Assembly (NCBI GenBank): GCA_937927195.1
Contig: CALBCY010000139.1
Location: 1 to 34,745, forward strand
Length of the DNA stretch: 34,745 nt
Direction: 5' to 3'
Source of the DNA: an uncultured Chitinophagales bacterium
GTDB lineage: Bacteria; Bacteroidota; Bacteroidia; Chitinophagales; UBA2359
Of the stretch, positions 31,573 through 34,745 are shown in pieces (the stretch's first letter is position 1; every line of letters starts with the position of its first letter). A program made the position numbers and the translations under genes. The notes beneath the pieces are model-generated. The model was not told the DNA's origin and searched no databases. It was given only the letters and a program-made list of their open reading frames with translations.

Positions 31573-31652
31573 AAATAAAAAGAAAATTTTAGAGTTTAAA
31601 TTTTTGATTTTTTGAAATGCAAATCTGGACTTTTACTAAATATTCTCTTGAA

Positions 31653-32486
31653 CTAATCCACTTTTGAATCCAATGGATATTTCAGATTTTCAAAGTCTTG
31701 AAGAAAGGCCTTTACGGATCCTACTTTGAGTGGAGATTCTATAAATAGTGGTAAGCGATTGTCATCGTCTGTTGCCCAAATGGTCATGAAATCTCCCTCC
31801 TCAAAAATATAACCATCCATCAATGAAGGACGAAGTTTTATACAGCGAAAAGTTCCAAAATCTGTTTTGAGATTTTCTCTTCCTTCAAAGATTAAGAAGA
31901 GCGAATACATTTCACCATCCATCAATACATTTACGGGAATGGTGTCCTTGATTTGTAATTGTGAATAGTCGATGTTGCGAGTATAATATACTGCTGAAAG
32001 TAAATCTACGGTACAGGGAGAAATGCTTTTGTATTGAGGCTCCATTTTTGTTTCGCCCCTTCTTAAAAAATGATCAATATAGGCTTGTTGGTTTTCATGT
32101 TCAAAATCATATTGTAAATGTTTGGTGTAACCACCTTCGTTGATGTCTCGGATGAAGCGAACAGGCTTCAGGCTTGAAGTGTCTAGAAAAGTTTCATAGA
32201 CGTCATGAACTTTGTAAAACCACTCGTATCTCCTAAAAGTTTTGCCTTCGGCTTTGTTGTGGAAAACGGCTTTGCCATCAATTTCTTTTAGCTCCGTTTT
32301 GAATTTTACGGTTCCAGCTCCCATCCAAACAGCTTTCCAATTATAGTAGATTTTGTATTTCAATTCTTCCCCAATATCAAAGCTGATTTTTTGTTCCATA
32401 CAGCTCTTGTGCTCTTCCTGAGAAAAGGTCTCCATTGGCAGAAAAAAAATGGAACAGAAAATTATATTCATTATGATCCTAATCAT
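31653..32486 (-). CDS. DUF3108 domain-containing exported protein
   Basis: This 277-aa protein has a signal peptide (about 1-23; a start at the second ATG, MNIIFCSIFF, is equally possible). It is followed by the DUF3108 opening FDIGEELKYKIYYNWKAVWMGAGTVKF. The domain is predicted all-beta and probably periplasmic or lipoprotein-like; some relatives are annotated as ATP-dependent exonuclease-like by error. Conserved parts include a YEWFYKVHD-like segment and the late MTIWATDDDNRLPLFIE. The function is unknown; an envelope role is inferred only from its export. It lies 130 bp downstream of the membrane-protein gene on the same strand. Confidence 0.82.
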   Translation of the reverse strand: MIRIIMNIIFCSIFFLPMETFSQEEHKSCMEQKISFDIGEELKYKIYYNWKAVWMGAGTVKFKTELKEIDGKAVFHNKAEGKTFRRYEWFYKVHDVYETFLDTSSLKPVRFIRDINEGGYTKHLQYDFEHENQQAYIDHFLRRGETKMEPQYKSISPCTVDLLSAVYYTRNIDYSQLQIKDTIPVNVLMDGEMYSLFLIFEGRENLKTDFGTFRCIKLRPSLMDGYIFEEGDFMTIWATDDDNRLPLFIESPLKVGSVKAFLQDFENLKYPLDSKVD

Positions 32487-32616
32487 ACTTATTTTTCATC
32501 GATCGACATCATTTTGCATTGAGCAAACTACTGCTTAATGCTATTAGAATGTTTGTATTCAATTGGTTTAATTGTTTGTGCTTTTTTAAGGTTTAAACTT
32601 TATCTTATTCTGGTAC

Positions 32617-33636
32617 TTACTTAGTTTTTAAAAGGTTTCTGATTGAAAATATCACCAATAAGCCTACGAAAGCTGGAACCAAAAGGTTGATGCCCCATAG
32701 AACAAAGGCCGCTGAAAGAACTGCTGTTGGATTCGTGCTAACATAACTCATAAAGTGAACGGCTATGTTTGCTCTTATGCCTAGTTCAACAATGGCGATA
32801 GAAGGGATGATTGTTTGAGCAAAAAATATGCTGAAGATTAATATCAAACCTGAAATTAATTCCAATTCAATTCCGAAGGTTTTGAATAAGAACCAATACT
32901 GCAATGAAAAAACAGAATAACGCAGGGCAGATAAGAATAGTATGGTCCACAGTTCTTTTGAATCGTAGTTGACAATCGAATGATAATATTTTTCATATTT
33001 TTTTAAGAATGAAATTTTACTCATTTGCCGCTTCAAAATGTCCAAATGAAAATATGCGTAAAATAAAAAGCTCATGCTGGCCATTGCCAATAAAACCCAA
33101 AGGGCGAATTCTGTATTGGAAACTTTTCTGAAAACTTTAGAGCAACCAATCCAACCTAAAAATCCGAGACCGAAACTTGCAACAATTTGGCTGAAACTAC
33201 CGATCAGTGTAATGGCAATTCCTTCTAGTTTGCTCGCTTTTTCTAATAGCAAAACCCGTCCTCCAAAATCTCCAACTCGATTGGGCGTGAACATGGCAAG
33301 GGTGATCCCGCTGCAAATCGCTTTAAATGATTGCCAAAAACTGATTTTTTCGATTTTTGAAATTAGTTTCTTCCATTTCAAAGCTTCTATTCCCCAATTA
33401 ACGGGCATCAAGAGCATGCTCAGGATCAGGTAGAAATTGTTTCTGCTATTGAGAACTTCATGAAAAGCTTCAGAAATTTCATCAAAATTTTCATTGAAAA
33501 AAAATTTTTGGTAAACCGACCAGACCAACAGGCCTAAAATGGACAGTTTGATCAACAAACTCCAGAATTTCTTATTTGATTTTAATTGGGACTTGGGCGC
33601 CATTAAGGGTCTTTTACAAGCTTTTAGGACTTGCAT
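32617..33636 (-). CDS. lysylphosphatidylglycerol synthase TM region / UPF0104 family membrane protein
   Basis: This 339-aa polytopic inner-membrane protein has a basic N-terminus (about 1-27) followed by roughly eight hydrophobic segments. The family signature is visible: an early FWQSFKAICSGITLAMFTPNRVGDFGGRVLLLEK stretch, where the conserved PNRVGDFGGR corresponds to the TPGRVGE-like motif, and a late IPSIAIVELGIRANIAVHF motif. The family includes the flippase part of MprF and stand-alone proteins such as AglD-like enzymes; the substrate is unknown. Two start codons are possible (33636, or 33603 at MAPKSQ). It is divergent from comF with a 30-bp gap, so the two promoters must overlap. Confidence 0.85.
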   Translation of the reverse strand: MQVLKACKRPLMAPKSQLKSNKKFWSLLIKLSILGLLVWSVYQKFFFNENFDEISEAFHEVLNSRNNFYLILSMLLMPVNWGIEALKWKKLISKIEKISFWQSFKAICSGITLAMFTPNRVGDFGGRVLLLEKASKLEGIAITLIGSFSQIVASFGLGFLGWIGCSKVFRKVSNTEFALWVLLAMASMSFLFYAYFHLDILKRQMSKISFLKKYEKYYHSIVNYDSKELWTILFLSALRYSVFSLQYWFLFKTFGIELELISGLILIFSIFFAQTIIPSIAIVELGIRANIAVHFMSYVSTNPTAVLSAAFVLWGINLLVPAFVGLLVIFSIRNLLKTK

Positions 33637-33666
33637 TTTGTGAAAAAAAACATTGTAAGGTAAAGA

Positions 33667-34392
33667 ATGATTATGAAAGTTCCAGACCTATTTCAAATCC
33701 AAGACCACATGAGAAGTCTGTTCGAATTGTTTTATCCTGAAACATGCTGTTGCTGCAAGGCCAGATTAAATGAAAAGGAGTGTTTTATCTGCTTGAAATG
33801 TGATATAACGATTCCAAGAACATTTTTTGATGATGAGCCAAATAATTCATTAGAAAAGAAATTGTGGGGTAGAATTCCATTCCAAAGAGTATGGGCCATG
33901 TTTCATCTGACCAGTGGTGGAAAAGTTCAGGAGTTATTGTATCAAATAAAATACATGAACAAATACGAATTGGGTTTATTTATGGGAGAGCGAATGGGCA
34001 AAAACCTCAAAAAAATGAATTGGATAAATGAAATAGACATGATAATTCCCGTTCCATTGCATCGGAAAAGGCTTTTAAAAAGGGGATACAATCAATGCGA
34101 AGCTCTTGGAAGCGGAATTTCTAATATGCTTGAAATTCCATTGAGGACCTCAGTTTTGAGGCGAAATATGTACAATAAAAGTCAAACCAATTATAAGAAA
34201 GCCAGGAGATGGAAAAATGTAGAAGGAATTTTTCGATTGGCGCATCCCGAAATGATCAAGGGCAAGCATGTTCTGTTGATTGATGACGTTGTTACAACTG
34301 GATCAACTCTTGAAGCCTGTACAGATGAGTTAATGAAAGGGGAGCATGTCAAAGTCAGCATAGCTACTATGGCTTGTGCTGGAGGGCTTTGA
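33667..34392 (+). CDS. ComF family phosphoribosyltransferase-like protein
   Basis: This 241-aa ComF/GntX-type protein has an N-terminal zinc finger (clustered cysteines C27-C30 and C39/C42/C45) followed by a type I PRTase-like domain. The domain contains IPVPLHRKRLLKRGYNQCEAL and the PRPP-binding loop VLLIDDVVTTGSTLEA at about 205-220. In competent bacteria ComFC helps pull single-stranded DNA through the inner membrane, apparently linking to primosomal functions. In many other species it is retained with an unclear role. No other competence gene is in this window. MIMK gives two possible starts. Confidence 0.9.
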   Translation: MIMKVPDLFQIQDHMRSLFELFYPETCCCCKARLNEKECFICLKCDITIPRTFFDDEPNNSLEKKLWGRIPFQRVWAMFHLTSGGKVQELLYQIKYMNKYELGLFMGERMGKNLKKMNWINEIDMIIPVPLHRKRLLKRGYNQCEALGSGISNMLEIPLRTSVLRRNMYNKSQTNYKKARRWKNVEGIFRLAHPEMIKGKHVLLIDDVVTTGSTLEACTDELMKGEHVKVSIATMACAGGL

Positions 34393-34423
34393 AAAAAGTA
34401 CTAAGTGTATAAAGTACGTAGTA

Positions 34424-34437
34424 ACCTGAGTTCGATT
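34424..34437 (+). repeat. dispersed 14-mer ACCTGAGTTCGATT, copy 2
   Basis: Identical to 15543-15556. It lies 32 bp after the comF stop codon. Confidence 0.5.
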
Positions 34438-34548
34438 GTAAAATTTATATTTCTTAGGGTTAAAAAAGATTTAGTTTGTTTGAAATTAATAAGTTAGAAT
34501 TTATTAATTTAGTTCGAGGGGATCCGAATATTTTGACACTATTTGCCT

Positions 34549-34628
34549 GTCATTTTTCTTGACCGCGGCGGCGGTCCGCAAAAATGACGAAAAATCAACG
34601 GGGTCGCCCGGCGAGACTTACGTCATTT
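34549..34628. repeat. REP-like twin hairpin with three GTCATTT arms
   Basis: GTCATTTTT (34549-34557) pairs with AAAAATGAC (34580-34588) around an inner GACCGC/GCGGTC stem. The same middle arm, read as AAATGACG (34582-34589), can instead pair with CGTCATTT (34621-34628) around an inner TCGCC/GGCGA hairpin. The two folds exclude each other. The loops are GC-rich in AT-rich surroundings. Confidence 0.7.
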
Positions 34629-34745
34629 CCTAACGCTTCGAAACTCACTTAAATCCTAAAAAAAATAAACTCGCTTTATTGAGAATTTATTAAGTTTTCT
34701 AAAAGGTTTGATGACTGGAATTATTTAAATTGAGTAGGCTCAAAC

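Larger units (their letters stand above)
31159..31652. other. intergenic stretch with an operator-like palindrome and a structured element
   Basis: These 494 bp hold the palindrome at 31192-31228 in front of the deiodinase-like gene and the GC-richer element at 31420-31572. A minus-strand frame of 80 codons across the element has no protein-like features and is rejected. Confidence 0.6.
34393..34745. other. gene-free right end with a REP-like twin hairpin
   Basis: These 353 bp after comF contain copy 2 of the 14-mer (34424-34437), the hairpin structure at 34549-34628, and otherwise AT-rich DNA up to the window edge. No ORF of note is seen. Confidence 0.6.

Noticed and set aside
31332-31574. 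Minus-strand 80-codon ORF
   Set aside because: It is a translation of the structured element at 31420-31572. The protein has no recognisable features and the region fits a repeat or RNA better.
33667-34392. Natural-competence operon
   Set aside because: comF-type genes are widespread without competence, and no other com, dprA or pilus gene lies in the window.

Overview
The window comes from a low-GC member of the Bacteroidota, most likely a Saprospiria-type or related gliding or environmental lineage. The evidence is a TonB-dependent receptor with an N-terminal carboxypeptidase-regulatory-like domain, a PorV/PorQ-like barrel, a large exported protein with a FlgD-like C-terminal module, DUF3667, DUF2807 and DUF3108 proteins, several -7 boxes of the Bacteroidota form TAnnTTTG, and no obvious Shine-Dalgarno sequences. 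The nitroreductase-family protein reads as a bacterial iodotyrosine-deiodinase homologue, which also fits Saprospiria. The lineage is inferred from content only.

Layout. 1-2240: a leftward partial gene at the edge, rsmA (16S rRNA dimethyltransferase), a gene-free gap, and a D-2-hydroxyacid dehydrogenase. 2241-12243: an outer-membrane/surface block made of a 1291-aa TonB-dependent receptor, a 1622-aa exported multidomain protein 18 bp behind it, then a strong hairpin and a PorV/PorQ-like barrel. 12512-13990: greA, a HIT-family hydrolase and ruvC in a tight run, preceded by two similar promoter/hairpin-like units. 14162-17984: metK (with a good promoter and a very strong terminator), fabI, thyA and folA, covering one-carbon, nucleotide and fatty-acid synthesis. 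18008-21358: a membrane-anchored alpha/beta hydrolase on the minus strand, then DUF3667 and murB on the plus strand. 21402-29254 is all minus strand: a DUF2807 lipoprotein, a secreted EEP-fold nuclease or phosphatase with dockerin-like repeats, an AarF/UbiB kinase, two paralogous small coiled-coil proteins (one with a histone-H1-like tail) and a PlsC-type acyltransferase. 29517-34392: an alpha/beta hydrolase, the iodotyrosine-deiodinase-like flavoprotein, a DUF3108 protein, an LPG-synthase-type membrane protein and a ComF-type phosphoribosyltransferase.

The coding content is mostly housekeeping. The unusual material lies between genes: a GC-rich degenerate array of about 16 short units upstream of aarF; a MITE-like element with terminal inverted repeats and four perfect 8-bp repeats; a second, different intergenic element near 31.5 kb; a twin-hairpin REP-like structure at the right end; an inverted-repeat leader in front of folA; and an operator-like palindrome in front of the deiodinase-like gene. 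No CRISPR array, tRNA, rRNA, phage or full IS element is visible. No complete novel system is evident. The best leads are the deiodinase-like gene with its palindrome, the aarF repeat array, and the receptor/surface-protein/PorV-like trio.
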